Shown: positions 40,901-51,005, numbered from the stretch's first letter. The stretch is DNA of 64,000 bases from Flectobacillus sp. BAB-3569 (GCF_002270355.1 NZ_NJFZ01000017.1:124001-188000); one strand, 5' to 3'. The notes: a model not told the origin generated them from the letters alone. Made by a program: numbers and translations.

Positions 40901-43385
40901 ATGAAAACATTTTTTTACGCTCTTCTGACTTTAATGACTTTATCTAACTTGAGGGTTCAGGCACAGGGGAAAATCACGGGACAGGTTACAGACAACAAAA
41001 ATAAAATTGTAGAATTTGCGACCATTACACTTTTACAAGCCAAAGATTCTAGTTTAGTCAAAGGCGCGTTGGCAGATGCTAACGGTACGTTTGAATTTGA
41101 AAAAATCAAGTTTGACAACTATTTAATCGCTATTTCTCAGTTAGGTTATCAGAAGTTTTACACGCCAAAATTGACTCTTTCACCAGAAAACCCATCGCTC
41201 AGGCTTTCCAATTTGATATTGATCGAAGAATCAAAGGAACTAAACGAAGTAGTGGTTACTGCTAAAAAGCCATTTATCGAACAACAAATTGACAAGACCA
41301 TTGTCAATGTTGAAAACTCCGTTGTTTCTGCAGGAAATACCGCTATTGAGATTTTGGAAAAATCACCTGGCGTAACGGTCGATAAAGATGGAAATATTTC
41401 CCTGAAAGGTAAACAAAATGTCATGGTAATGCTTGACGGAAAACCAACGTATATGTCATCCAGTGATTTGGCAAATATGCTTCGCAATATGCAATCGACC
41501 CAGTTGGACAAGATTGAAATTATGACAAATCCACCTGCCAAATACGATGCCGCAGGCAATGCAGGCGTGATTAATATTCGCTTGAAAAAAATCAAAATTT
41601 AGGATTCAATGGTTCTGCCAATCTTGGATTAGGTTATGGATTTTATCAGTCATTACCCAAAGAAAATGCTAGTGTAAACCTTAATTACCGCAAAGAAAAG
41701 CTTAATATATTTGGCAATTTCTCGGCAAACGACCGCCAAAGTTTTCAATTACAAGAAATTGATAGAAAATTCTTCGAAAACGGAAAAGTAATATCAAGTT
41801 TTAATCAGTCGGCAGACGAGAAACGAAGGAATAATTCGTTGGCTTATAAAATTGGAGCAGATTATTTTCTTGATAAAAAAATACCATTGGTTTCTTGTTT
41901 AATGGCATGAATGGCAATTGGAACACCGACAGAAATAACCAAACAGCCATCAAAAATGCCATGAATCAATTGGACACTACGTCGGTAACACTAGGAATTA
42001 TTAGAGATAAATGGGCGAACTATTCCACAAATCTGAACTTCAAGCACGTAATTGATTCTACTGGAAGAGAAATCACCGCAGATTTGGACTATGCTCGCTA
42101 TGATGCTGATAACTCGATGAAATATCGAACTTCGAAATATGATACTCAGAACATCCTACGTGAAACTCGCAATGAAGATGGTTTAACAGGCTCAAAAATC
42201 AATATTTACTCCTTAAAAATTGACTTAATTTATCCCATTAACAAGACTTCAAAATTTGAGGCTGGCCTAAAAAGTAGCTACGTCAACTCGAATAACGATA
42301 TGCGTTTTGATTTCTTGGTTGGTGACAATAACACGCCTGTGCTTGACCCCTCTCGCACCCGTAATTTTGTGTATAAAGAAAACATTAATGCTGCCTATAT
42401 CAACTATTCTAAAGAATTCAAAAGGCTAAATATGCAATTAGGATTACGCATGGAAAACACCAACGGACAAGGGACTTTATTGGGAAAAGATTTGCTTGAT
42501 AGACATTATACCAACTTTTTCCCAAGTATATTTTTCCGTCAAAAATTGGCTAAAAATCATCAGTTGGGGTATTCTTTCAGTCGACGTATCGACCGACCAA
42601 GCTATGAGGATTTGAATCCTTTCCTATTTTTCTTGGACCCATATACTTATCAACGTGGCAACGAGTTGTTACAACCTCAATATACCAACGCTTTTGAGGT
42701 ATCACATACTTACAAGGAGAGTTTTACTACTACTATCAATTATAGCAAAACTGAAGGTGTAATGACTCAAATCTTGGAGCAAAACAATGCGCTAAAGACT
42801 ACCAATGCCACCAAAATAAATATTGGGTATGTAGAAAATCTTGGGATTTCTTTTTCTTTGCCGTTGCCTATTACCAAGTGGTGGTTTAGCAATTCCTATT
42901 TTAATTTGTACAATAATCATTATGTTGGAGATATTCCCAAAACCACCATTGCGGCTGATGGATCATCAACCACTGTTTTTGAACCCTTTAATGCCCGTGC
43001 GACTAGCTACACAGCCAATATGACACATCAATTTACCTTACCTCGCAAATATTCGGTGGAATTGAGTGGGTGGTATCTGTCGCCATTTATTGAAGGTCAA
43101 CTCGCTGGAAATCCGATGGGAGCCGTATCTTTTGGCATTCAGAAAAAAATGATGAATGACAAAGCCTCTGTTAAATTAAATATCAATGATATTTTCTGGA
43201 CCCAACGTTTTAATGGTGTTTTCCTTTTTAATGATATCGACGTTCAGTTGAGAAACAAATGGGAAAGTCGTGTGGTACGTATCAATTTTTCATATCGTTT
43301 TGGAAATAGCAAAATTGCAGGAGCAAGACAGCGAAATACAGGTTTGGAAGACGAAAAAAATCGCGTAAAAAGTGGAGGTAACTAG
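40901..43385 (+). pseudogene. Outer-membrane beta-barrel receptor (OMP_b-brl_3 type), two frameshifts
   Basis: Three frames join to one protein of about 828 residues: signal peptide (FFYALLTLMTLSNLRVQAQ), carboxypeptidase-regulatory-like domain (GKITGQVTDNKNKIVEFATI), TonB plug (NEVVVTAKKPFIEQQIDK; NIEIMT-like EIMTNPPAKYDAAGNAG), then the barrel ending in VRINFSYRFGNSKI and a T-E-D-x-x-N-R-V-like tail. Breaks lie in an A7 run at 41585-41591 and an A7 run at 41875-41881; one extra A in each restores the frame. It may be a true pseudogene, an assembly error, or read by slippage. Family call is strong. Confidence 0.8.
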
Positions 43386-43434
43386 ACTTACGGAACAGGG
43401 TATTTGTGGTTAAAATATGTCTTTATCAATACCC

Positions 43435-43480
43435 TTATTTCTTTTAGTGGGCGACTTAAGACGCCCATTAAAAGAAATAA
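43435..43480 (+). terminator. Long hairpin after the OMP gene
   Basis: 19-bp arms (TTATTTCTTTTAGTGGGCG / CGCCCATTAAAAGAAATAA, one G-T pair) with an 8-nt loop. Confidence 0.75.
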
Positions 43481-43568
43481 CACTCTATTATACAGCAACT
43501 TACAAAACAATTCTGCTTTTTTGTATATTTAGGTAAATGTATCTCTTCATTTCCTAAACCCTACAAAT

Positions 43569-44060
43569 ATGATGTTTGGACTTACCTCTCTTGGAATCAT
43601 TCACACATTAATCAGCCTTATAGCTGTTTTTTCTGGTGCTATTTCTCTTATTAAACTAAAAGAAATCACGTGGAATAATTCAATTGGTAAAACGTATGTT
43701 ATTACCACAATTCTTACCTGTCTGACAGGTTTTGGCATTTTTCAACATGGTGGATTTGGCAAGCCACATGTACTTGGGATTATTACGTTGGCAGTGTTAG
43801 GACTAATTTATCTAGCACAAAAATCGAGTCAACCACTCGGAAAATATTCACCTTATATCGAGAAAATTGGCTATTCCTTGACGTTCTTTTTCCATTTAGT
43901 ACCTGGTGTAACAGAAACAACAACTCGTCTACCATTAGAACATCCATGGGCAAGTAGTCCAGATGACCCATTAGTGGCAAAATTAGTCGGCATTTGTCTT
44001 GTCTTATTTTTGGTTGGCACAACATTTCAAATAATAGCTTTACGTAAAAAACTCTCATAA
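43569..44060 (+). CDS. Multi-helix membrane protein, unknown
   Basis: 163 residues with five hydrophobic segments, starting LGIIHTLISLIAVFSGAISL and ending GICLVLFLVGTTFQIIAL. His residues in the third to fourth helices (FFFHLVPGVTETTTRLP) could bind a cofactor. Unknown family. Alone between two hairpin terminators. Confidence 0.7.
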   Translation: MMFGLTSLGIIHTLISLIAVFSGAISLIKLKEITWNNSIGKTYVITTILTCLTGFGIFQHGGFGKPHVLGIITLAVLGLIYLAQKSSQPLGKYSPYIEKIGYSLTFFFHLVPGVTETTTRLPLEHPWASSPDDPLVAKLVGICLVLFLVGTTFQIIALRKKLS

Positions 44061-44068
44061 TTTCATTT

Positions 44069-44101
44069 CCAATAAAGCTCTAGTGTTTAGAGCTTTATTG
44101 G
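44069..44101 (+). terminator. Terminator after the membrane protein gene
   Basis: Arms CCAATAAAGCTCTA / TAGAGCTTTATTGG around a short GTGT loop. Confidence 0.75.
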
Positions 44102-44222
44102 TTTATAAACTTATCCTTTCAACTTCTTTTTGCCTACCCTGCCTTATCTGTTAGACATTTGCATGCAGAACTGAATTTAAGCAAATTGCGTACTCAACCC
44201 AATTTCTAAATTCAGCTTCATT

Positions 44223-45332
44223 ATGACAAAATTTTCGCGTTTCCTATTTCTATTAATAGGAGTTTTAATCAACTCCACAATATTCTCACAGTCCAAAATA
44301 GATAGCTTGATTCCTACTCGCGGTTTTTGTATTACCGCCCCAAAAACTCAGAGAGTCGATGATTTCATCAAATTTATCCAAGAAGAATTGGTGAGCCGTC
44401 AAGTAAATACTTTACTGCTTCGTGTAGATTACAACTACCAGTTTGAAAGTCATCCTGAACTTCGCGACCCAGAGGCTCTTTCTAAAAAAGATATCAAAAA
44501 ATTGGTCAGTATTTGTAAGAAAAACAATATTCGACTTATTCCCCAGATTAATCTATTGGGGCACCAATCATGGGCGAGCACTACGCACAATTTATTGAGA
44601 GTTTATCCCGAATTTGATGAAACGCCTTGGGTCAAAATGCCAGAAAAATACGTGTGGCCTAATTCTGACGGTTTGTACTGCAAAAGCTATTGCCCACTTC
44701 ATCCAAACGTTCATAAAATAGTATTTGAGCTAATGGACGAAATCTGTGATGTTTTTGAAACGGATGCTTTTCATGCGGGAATGGATGAAGTCTTTTACAT
44801 TGGAGACGACAAATGTCCTCGATGTTCAGGGAAAGACAAGGCAGAATTATTTGCAGGTGAAGTCAACGAAATTAGAAATCATTTAGCACTCAAAAACCGA
44901 AAGCTTTGGATTTGGGGCGACAGACTAATCGATGGCAAAACCACAGGTATCGGTATGTGGGAAGGAAGTTTTAACAACACACATCGAGCCATTGATTTGA
45001 TTGCCAAAGATGTAACTATCTGCGATTGGCATTATGAAAGACCCGACCAAACGGCAGTTTATTTTGCGATGAAAGGATTCAATGTCATTACTTGTCCATG
45101 GAGAATGCCCAAATTCGCTGTGATTCAAACACAAGATATGGTCAGATTTCGCCAATCCTCCACAGCGGTGATGAAACCCCATTTTCAAGGAATGATGCAA
45201 ACAGTGTGGTCTAGTGCAGAATCTTTTATGGACGAGTTTTATGGAAAAAACACTACCAAGCCTACTGAAGAAAACACCTCCGCCAATTGCTTTAGGGCTA
45301 TGTTTTCGGAAATAGGTCAGTTGGGGAGGTAG
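44223..45332 (+). CDS. Secreted glycoside hydrolase family 20-like (beta-hexosaminidase type)
   Basis: 369 residues with a signal peptide (RFLFLLIGVLINSTIFSQ). TIM-barrel motifs of GH20: IRLIPQINLLGHQSW and DAFHAGMDEVF with the Asp-Glu catalytic pair at 188-189, then RKLWIWGDRL. It lacks the usual N-terminal GH20b domain. Substrate probably a beta-linked N-acetylhexosamine. A CPRCSGK Cys pair after the active site may bind metal. Confidence 0.8.
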   Translation: MTKFSRFLFLLIGVLINSTIFSQSKIDSLIPTRGFCITAPKTQRVDDFIKFIQEELVSRQVNTLLLRVDYNYQFESHPELRDPEALSKKDIKKLVSICKKNNIRLIPQINLLGHQSWASTTHNLLRVYPEFDETPWVKMPEKYVWPNSDGLYCKSYCPLHPNVHKIVFELMDEICDVFETDAFHAGMDEVFYIGDDKCPRCSGKDKAELFAGEVNEIRNHLALKNRKLWIWGDRLIDGKTTGIGMWEGSFNNTHRAIDLIAKDVTICDWHYERPDQTAVYFAMKGFNVITCPWRMPKFAVIQTQDMVRFRQSSTAVMKPHFQGMMQTVWSSAESFMDEFYGKNTTKPTEENTSANCFRAMFSEIGQLGR

Positions 45333-45401
45333 GTTAACAATTGCGATTTGAATAGAAATTTTTAACTTTACTCATCTCAATTCACCTAAATAACTTTTAC
45401 T

Positions 45402-46016
45402 ATGAAAAACCTTAAACTACATCTTACCCTTTCTATTCTTCTAATCTCCATTGCACAAAGTATCATGGCGCAAACATCCTCTTATCAGCCTGATTCAATT
45501 CAATGGAAAAAAATAAATAAATGGGTTAAAAGAGCTCAAGATAAATATCCTTCTGAAATAGATTGTCAGACTGCTTCAATTTTCACAAACTTATTTTGGG
45601 GTGATCGACGTGTATCGGAGTCTGTATCGAATGGAATGAAGAGTACTTTTAAGCGAACTTTCATGAAAAGTGTACATTCTTTTCAGGGCACTTTCTCATT
45701 TTTAATCTCTTTTGACGAAAAAAGCAATGTAAAGACCATAGCTTTTTCTGAAAATGTCCCTTCAGAATTCATTTTGGTAGTACAAAACAATTTCAATCAA
45801 ACCATTGAGGATATTTCCCGAATAGATCGTTTGAAAGGAACGCTTAACAACAAAAAAATACTTCTTATGCTTCATCTATCATGGATGTTCAACTATAATC
45901 CTAACACCATGACCTACTTTGATGATGGTACAAAATCCATAAAATTTAAAGAAGAAAGCACTGGGAAAGGTGAAATATTATTCGCTGAATCAAATTTTAT
46001 GTCTCGACAATTTTAG
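45402..46016 (+). CDS. Secreted protein of unknown function
   Basis: 204 residues; signal peptide (LKLHLTLSILLISIAQSIMA). The mature part has a helical N-terminal half (WKKINKWVKRAQDKYPSEID) and a beta-rich region (FSFLISFDEKSNVKTIAFS). No family recognised. 69 bp after GH20; co-transcription is possible. Confidence 0.65.
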   Translation: MKNLKLHLTLSILLISIAQSIMAQTSSYQPDSIQWKKINKWVKRAQDKYPSEIDCQTASIFTNLFWGDRRVSESVSNGMKSTFKRTFMKSVHSFQGTFSFLISFDEKSNVKTIAFSENVPSEFILVVQNNFNQTIEDISRIDRLKGTLNNKKILLMLHLSWMFNYNPNTMTYFDDGTKSIKFKEESTGKGEILFAESNFMSRQF

Positions 46017-46027
46017 CCATTTTTTTA

Positions 46028-46067
46028 AAACCTCCCGATGGAGCAATATCAATTCATCAGGAGGTTT
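46028..46067. terminator. Terminator between convergent genes
   Basis: Arms AAACCTCCCGATG / CATCAGGAGGTTT (one mismatch) and a 14-nt loop. U-rich on the minus side, where the tannase-like gene ends. Confidence 0.75.
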
Positions 46068-46084
46068 CAAACACTTTGTCTTTC

Positions 46085-47614
46085 TTATTTACAAAGCCCA
46101 TCTATCCAAGCAAATAATTCATCAAGATCATAATCGCCGCTATGGGGTTTGTCCCACGGAAATTCCAAATTAGCATCAATACCCTTGTTTTGTAATGCCG
46201 TAGTCAATATCACAGAGATAGCGAGCGATGTATCTTTGTCTTTGGAGCCGTGTCTGATACGCCAGTGTTTGGCATTTGTGGTATTTTTTTGACCTAAATA
46301 ATACATGGGGTTCATCATTTTCACGAATACCTCATCTACTCTCGAAGCCTCACCGATGGCGTTTTTTTGACCAAACTCTGTAAAATGCTGCTTATCAATC
46401 GTAGCCGAACCAAATAGCATATTCTCGCCTGTTGAAAGGTCTAGAGCATCAAAGGCTGGAGGAGTTTTCATGCGCTCCATATAGCTAACATACGCACCAA
46501 AATCTAAGCCTGTAACTTGATTGCCACTAACTTTCAAGAACGCATAGCTTGACATATCTTTTCCAGCATCCAAGGCTTTTTGTGCCGAAGCGATTACATA
46601 ATTAATCACTAAATCTTTAAAACTCCCATTTCCGTCTGCATCCAAAGTTAAAGATTTCCCCTTGCTATCCTTGAGGTTTAGGCTGTTTATATAAGTAGGA
46701 AAAAGCGTTTTCAACTGTCCCGATATCTTTATTTGCTCTTCACTCAACACAGATGGTGCATCGCTATTTTTCGCCTGCATGGGTCCACCCCTTTTGTAGG
46801 TATTGTAGCCATTAAACTGCCATTCATACGCCATATCAGCATGGTCCAAGTTGGTAATTGGACAATAGGCAGAAACAGCAAAGACATCGTCTGTTCCATT
46901 GGCTGCCCCTATTGCTTTTAAGCAAGGCTCATAGTCTGGATTATTGCCCGTTGCCCCAACTAAAGTCGACATAGCACCGCCTGCACTTGTGCCATTCGAA
47001 ATGATTTTATTGGCATCGCCGGGCATCAGTTTATCATTAAATTTCAAGTAGCGTACCGCAGCTTTTAAATCTACAATACCCGCTGGTGCTTTACCTGTGT
47101 ATTCGCCATTACTTGCTTTCAAAGTACGTCCCCTTGCTCCTGCCGAAGCCACTACATAGCCTTTGGCTAAGGCAGCAACTACCGTTGAATGTTTTGCTTG
47201 TGGCATGGCTGGTGCCCCATCAGGTCTTCTCTCGCCCATGGGTGTCATTCCATTCATTGGCGGGCGATTACCTCCCATTGGCATTTCTTTGAGGGTTGCA
47301 GGTTGTGCGGGCATATATCCACCTACTTTGTTGGGAAAAAAAATGGGAGCTGTTTCAGCTGCGTAGCCATTTATTTTTTTCCCTGAAAAGTACTCTTCCG
47401 GAATATAGATATTCATTTTTTGGTATACTGTATCTACAGGATTCGCAACATAAATGATATTTTCATAGGCTCTTACCTTAAAGGTTTTTTCGCCAAAAGT
47501 AAGTGTTTGAGTAACATACTTTTGCGCTTGAAAACTTAGGTCTTTCTTGAGAAATGTAAATGAACAAAGTGCCAAACCGACAATGATGCAAAAATTGATA
47601 AGATGGGTTTTCAT
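46085..47614 (-). CDS. Subtype B tannase-like alpha/beta hydrolase, secreted
   Basis: 509 residues. Signal-anchor start (INFCIIVGLALCSFTFL). Hydrolase core: IVDLKAAVRYLKFNDKLMPG, then ISNGTSAGGAMSTL (nucleophile Ser in G-x-S-x-G), AYCPITNLDHADMAYEWQF, and a C-terminal WRIRHGSKDKDTSLA with the acid plus DKPHSGDYDLDE with the His. This order matches Lactobacillus TanB-type tannases. A Met/Pro/Gly-rich insert (PMGGNRPPMNGMTPMGERRP) precedes the core and is unusual. Likely cleaves gallate or related phenolic esters. Confidence 0.8.
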   Translation of the reverse strand: MKTHLINFCIIVGLALCSFTFLKKDLSFQAQKYVTQTLTFGEKTFKVRAYENIIYVANPVDTVYQKMNIYIPEEYFSGKKINGYAAETAPIFFPNKVGGYMPAQPATLKEMPMGGNRPPMNGMTPMGERRPDGAPAMPQAKHSTVVAALAKGYVVASAGARGRTLKASNGEYTGKAPAGIVDLKAAVRYLKFNDKLMPGDANKIISNGTSAGGAMSTLVGATGNNPDYEPCLKAIGAANGTDDVFAVSAYCPITNLDHADMAYEWQFNGYNTYKRGGPMQAKNSDAPSVLSEEQIKISGQLKTLFPTYINSLNLKDSKGKSLTLDADGNGSFKDLVINYVIASAQKALDAGKDMSSYAFLKVSGNQVTGLDFGAYVSYMERMKTPPAFDALDLSTGENMLFGSATIDKQHFTEFGQKNAIGEASRVDEVFVKMMNPMYYLGQKNTTNAKHWRIRHGSKDKDTSLAISVILTTALQNKGIDANLEFPWDKPHSGDYDLDELFAWIDGLCK

Positions 47615-48279
47615 TTTTTATGAGTTTAATAAAAAATTTAAAATGAATTTAGAATAAGTAGGAAAACGTTATTAGTTAACAGTATATTGGTTATTTGAGG
47701 ACATATATATTCAAAAGATTACAGTAAAATTTTGCCTCATATATACTATTAAATTAATCTTTTATTTTACTTATCACTTAAAATACTTTCGAGTAAGCAT
47801 GAGGTCTACATAAGTACGATTCTCAATGAAAATATATTTAAGCTTTTCTTGAATCAATAATACGGATTCGCCTAATGTTTTATTGAAAATTTAAACTGCA
47901 AAGGAAGTGAAGCGGAAAAAAAGGGAGTTGAAACGCACCATTTAAGAGTATGTGGTTTAGACAACAGGCACAAGGAAAATAGTTTTAAAATGTTTTTAAA
48001 AACCCAAGACATACTTTTGTACAAAGCTCATGGCTAAAAGCCATATACTAAATATCTACCTAATACTGGATACAACGAAAAAATTGAATTCGGGTCTTTT
48101 TCAATATATTTAGTAAAAACAGTTTTAAAGTCTTAAAAATGAGTTCATACACTAAGTCGTGAATTAGTTAATCCAAAATTGTCCATCAATCAGAATGAGG
48201 GCAATTTTGAACCAAGTGCTTATTGCATAGAGTTTAGAGCATATCTCAATCAAAAGTAATTTCGTGTTAATGGATAAAA
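47615..48279. other. Long intergenic region, no gene seen
   Basis: About 665 bp, AT-rich, with no protein-like frame. The part 47,948-48,060 resembles part of the space at 62,480-62,600: both have TATGTG then TTTAG, the word CAACAGGCACA, a TTAAAATGTTTT run, then GACAT and AAAGCC-ATAC. It may be a degraded dispersed repeat. Confidence 0.5.
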
Positions 48280-48645
48280 CTATACAAATATCCCCTGATT
48301 AAGCACCACCGTATTGCCCCATTCGGTAATTGCTTTTAACAAAGGGATAAGGGATTTACCCAAAGTCGTTAGCTCATATGTTACTCTGATAGGCGGTTTG
48401 TCGCCATATACAGTTCTTGTTACTAAGCCATCTTTTTCTAGTTGCTTTAATTGTAAACTAATGGTCATTTCTGTAACAGTCGGAATCGCTTTGCATAATT
48501 CATTGAAACGCAGACTCCCTTCTATCAAGTGATAGAGAATGACTGCCTTCCATTTCCCTCCTATTAAATCCATTGTTAAACTAACCGTACAAGGATATTC
48601 CTTTCCGTTGAGTGCAACAGTATCGCTTTTACATTCTGTATTCAT
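48280..48645 (-). CDS. HxlR-family regulator
   Basis: 121 residues. CTVSLTMDLIGGKWKAVILY, LRFNELCKAIPTVTEMTISL and QLKQLEKDGLVTRTVYGD are the standard HxlR winged-helix motifs. N-terminal Cys residues could sense redox or electrophiles, as in HypR/YodB relatives. Divergent from the SRPBCC gene with two operator-like repeats between them, so it very likely controls that gene and itself. Confidence 0.92.
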   Translation of the reverse strand: MNTECKSDTVALNGKEYPCTVSLTMDLIGGKWKAVILYHLIEGSLRFNELCKAIPTVTEMTISLQLKQLEKDGLVTRTVYGDKPPIRVTYELTTLGKSLIPLLKAITEWGNTVVLNQGIFV

Positions 48646-48654
48646 ATTCTTTAG

Positions 48655-48724
48655 ACTATCTATTTTGATAGTTATTTCAAATTAAATATACTAAACTTAG
48701 TTTTGCAACTATAATTTTAATAGT
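48655..48724. promoter_or_regulatory. Shared HxlR/SRPBCC control region with two operators
   Basis: Two inverted repeats with the same half-site: ACTATC-6-GATAGT at 48655-48672 and ACTAT-7-ATAGT at 48708-48724. Between them is a -7 box TAGTTTTG at 48698-48705 for the plus-strand gene, with TTTC at -33 spacing (19 nt). The second operator overlaps the likely start point. Confidence 0.75.
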
Positions 48725-48732
48725 ATAAAAAA

Positions 48733-49245
48733 ATGCAAAATTCAATCATCTGGCCAGAGGGCTATTTACCCGGAACAACAGACAATTTTTGTTCTAACGA
48801 AGTAATTGTATCAGGATTAAAAACCAGCGATATTTGGCCTCTATTAGCTAATCCTTTCGAGTGGCCAAAATACTATCGTAACTCATCTGACATTGAGTTA
48901 CTTAATGCAGAATACAAGCAATTAACCGCAGATATCCGTTTTCGTTTTAAGACATTTGGTTTTCCGATTGAGGCACAAGTGACCGAATTTGTTCCTCCTG
49001 TGGAAGGAGAGCCAGCAAGATTAGCATGGCATGGTTGGGCTGAGGGTGATGCAGAAACAAGATTGGACGTGATTCATGCTTGGCTCATCGAGGACTTAGA
49101 AGGAGGAAGAGTAAGAATTTTAACGCAAGAGACACAAATTGGAAATCCCGCGAAAGAATTAGCAAAAACAAAGCCCAACCCGATGATAAACGGTCATCAA
49201 GATTGGCTTGAAGGATTAGTAGACTATGCTAAACAGCTGATTTAG
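48733..49245 (+). CDS. SRPBCC (START/polyketide cyclase-like) protein
   Basis: 170 residues with the helix-grip layout: N-terminal strand, ISDIWPLLANPFEWPKYYRN-like helix, then long antiparallel strands (LTADIRFRFKTFGFPIEAQV, RLDVIHAWLIEDLEGGRVRI) and a long C-terminal helix. Binds a hydrophobic ligand in this family. Controlled by the divergent HxlR regulator. Confidence 0.82.
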   Translation: MQNSIIWPEGYLPGTTDNFCSNEVIVSGLKTSDIWPLLANPFEWPKYYRNSSDIELLNAEYKQLTADIRFRFKTFGFPIEAQVTEFVPPVEGEPARLAWHGWAEGDAETRLDVIHAWLIEDLEGGRVRILTQETQIGNPAKELAKTKPNPMINGHQDWLEGLVDYAKQLI

Positions 49246-49450
49246 TTACTGTTAATAATATAAAACTGATTCCTCCAAAATTATTTGGCATTACAAATTT
49301 CAAATATTGTAGTGCCAGATAATTTTGAAGCAGTATATCCAAGCTATATCTTATGCCCGACTATTAAAGTGTGTAAAGTTAATTCTGAGGCAAAGATTAA
49401 GCTTCAAATTAGGTTATGGTGCAGTCCGAAATAAAGCTTTTGTGAAAGGC

Positions 49451-50038
49451 TTATTTCAAAATCTTCAACAATTTACCATACGCCACTGCTGCTTTATGAA
49501 CTTGTTCTGTCCAGTCCTCGGCAGCGTTATCGTCGGCGCCATCAGAAATGTATTTTAGACACAAAAACGGGATATTTTCTTTTTGGGCAATCAGCGCTAA
49601 TGCATAGGCTTCCATATCTACGACATTATAAATGGTTTCGGAATGTCCCATTTCAAAGCTATCTCCTGTACCACAGATTCCTAATTTGAGTCCTTCCATC
49701 TCCAGACCATATTCCAATAATGGAGGTACGCCCGAAAGCGGTGTTTCGTACAATTGAAATCCTAAACCACGCACATCCATATCTCTTTGCACAAATTTGG
49801 TACAGCAGATTACTTCACCTTTGGCAAAATAGTTGCTACCTGCCGTTCCAAGATTGACAATCAGCGCAGGCTTTTGTTGGTGAATTACTTTGGTTAGTTC
49901 GTAAGCCGCATTTACTTTTCCAATACCTGTAAATACCACGTTTTGTCCTTCAAAAACATCCGCAGCTTCCGACTCGAGTGCAAATGAAAAAAGGGTATTC
50001 TCTATTGGATAAGTTGTTTCAGAATTAATATTTATCAT
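49451..50038 (-). CDS. Nucleoside phosphorylase/nucleosidase (MTAN/MqnB-like)
   Basis: 195 residues. PNP_UDP_1 motifs: FTGIGKVNAAYELT, VNLGTAGS, CGTGDSF, VVDMEAYALA (the purine/ribose Glu) and KYISDGADDNA (catalytic Asp). Short for the family but complete. It could be the nucleosidase of the methylthioadenosine cycle or futalosine hydrolase of menaquinone synthesis; neighbours do not decide. Confidence 0.82.
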   Translation of the reverse strand: MININSETTYPIENTLFSFALESEAADVFEGQNVVFTGIGKVNAAYELTKVIHQQKPALIVNLGTAGSNYFAKGEVICCTKFVQRDMDVRGLGFQLYETPLSGVPPLLEYGLEMEGLKLGICGTGDSFEMGHSETIYNVVDMEAYALALIAQKENIPFLCLKYISDGADDNAAEDWTEQVHKAAVAYGKLLKILK

Positions 50039-50099
50039 GATAGTCTATTTAAACAATCTCATACAGTCTATGAGATTTTAAAATTACGAAAAGAAAAGC

Positions 50100-50654
50100 T
50101 TATCCAATCAACTGTGCCAATTCCTTACAAATTTCCTCTCCTTTATCGTCGTTGTACCAGTTTTGTAATTTGATTTTAATGGTTTCAAAATCCGCTTTTG
50201 CCTCGTGTAATTCTTCCATCAACTGATGTGCACCCTCAGGACGAGGTCCCCACACGAAAAGATCTTTCCCCTCTTCGTTTCTTGCTATCAATTTGGGAAT
50301 ACTTTTGCTCTTTCCGTTGGTCAGATATTGCTCAATCAGAAATGGTTCGCTATCTCTTAGTTGAATTTCATAAGATAACAAGGGATTTTGTTCAGTGATT
50401 TTAATCAAAAACGGCACAATATGCGCTGCATCACCACACCAAGGTTCGGTAATGATAATCCAATGCTGTGGCGACGTAATTTCTTGAAGTTTGCTCAAAA
50501 TAGCATCTGACAATACCAAATGCTTATCCCAACGTTTCATACGAGACTGGTTAAGCTTAGTGTAGTTCAGATAATCGGGTTTATCGTAAGGGGCAGCAGG
50601 TGTTTCGGCTGATAAAATCTCTTCGAATAGGGTTTTATATGCTAGGTAGTTCAT
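50100..50654 (-). CDS. Thioredoxin-family protein with a single active-site Cys
   Basis: 184 residues. Thioredoxin_9-like: IIITEPWCGDAAHIVPFL holds only one Cys (W-C-G-D instead of W-C-x-x-C), followed by SKSIPKLIARN with the cis-Pro. A mono-Cys active site is typical of this family. Cytosolic. 60 bp upstream of the nucleosidase gene on the same strand, so possibly one operon. Confidence 0.82.
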   Translation of the reverse strand: MNYLAYKTLFEEILSAETPAAPYDKPDYLNYTKLNQSRMKRWDKHLVLSDAILSKLQEITSPQHWIIITEPWCGDAAHIVPFLIKITEQNPLLSYEIQLRDSEPFLIEQYLTNGKSKSIPKLIARNEEGKDLFVWGPRPEGAHQLMEELHEAKADFETIKIKLQNWYNDDKGEEICKELAQLIG

Positions 50655-50769
50655 GATATTTTTGGCAATAATATGTTTGTTTGTAGATATTACAGATTTT
50701 GGGTAAAAAAGAGTTCCCTACTCTGTACTTTCAGTTGCTCATTTCGTATCCAACCCATTTAAGATAATT

Positions 50770-50895
50770 TCATTTTAATGTTTCCTTTTTACTCAAATTT
50801 ATATTCCTCCTCCTCTCAAACTCACTCGGACCAATTCCTCGATATTTCTTAAATATCCTATTCAAATGGCTAGCGCCATCATAAGAGTATTTCCT
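50770..50895 (-). pseudogene. Remnant of an AraC-type HTH domain
   Basis: A 40-codon frame reads KYSYDGASHLNRIFKKYRGI then GPSEFERRR before a stop, the end of an AraC second HTH (x-x-S-x-F-x-R-x-F-K-K-x-x-G-x-x-P-x-x-F). A stop codon lies directly before it, and no N-terminal part is found, so only a fragment remains. Confidence 0.65.
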
Positions 50896-50959
50896 TCAGA
50901 AGAAAAGATGAAATTGCCACGAAGGCATTAAATAATGTAAATACTATTCGTGAATAAAT

Positions 50960-51005
50960 CCATTACGATTAGGGTTCGACTTAAGTCGCACCCTAATCGT
51001 AATGG
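50960..51005. repeat. 46-nt near-perfect palindrome
   Basis: 23-bp arms with one mismatch, beginning CCATTACGATTAGGGT and ending ACCCTAATCGTAATGG. It lies just beyond the stop of the esterase gene, so it may be a terminator without a T-run. Confidence 0.75.

Noticed and set aside
47086-47386. Overlapping plus-strand frames opposite the tannase-like gene
   Set aside because: Shadows of the Met/Pro/Gly-rich coding segment; no start context or homology.
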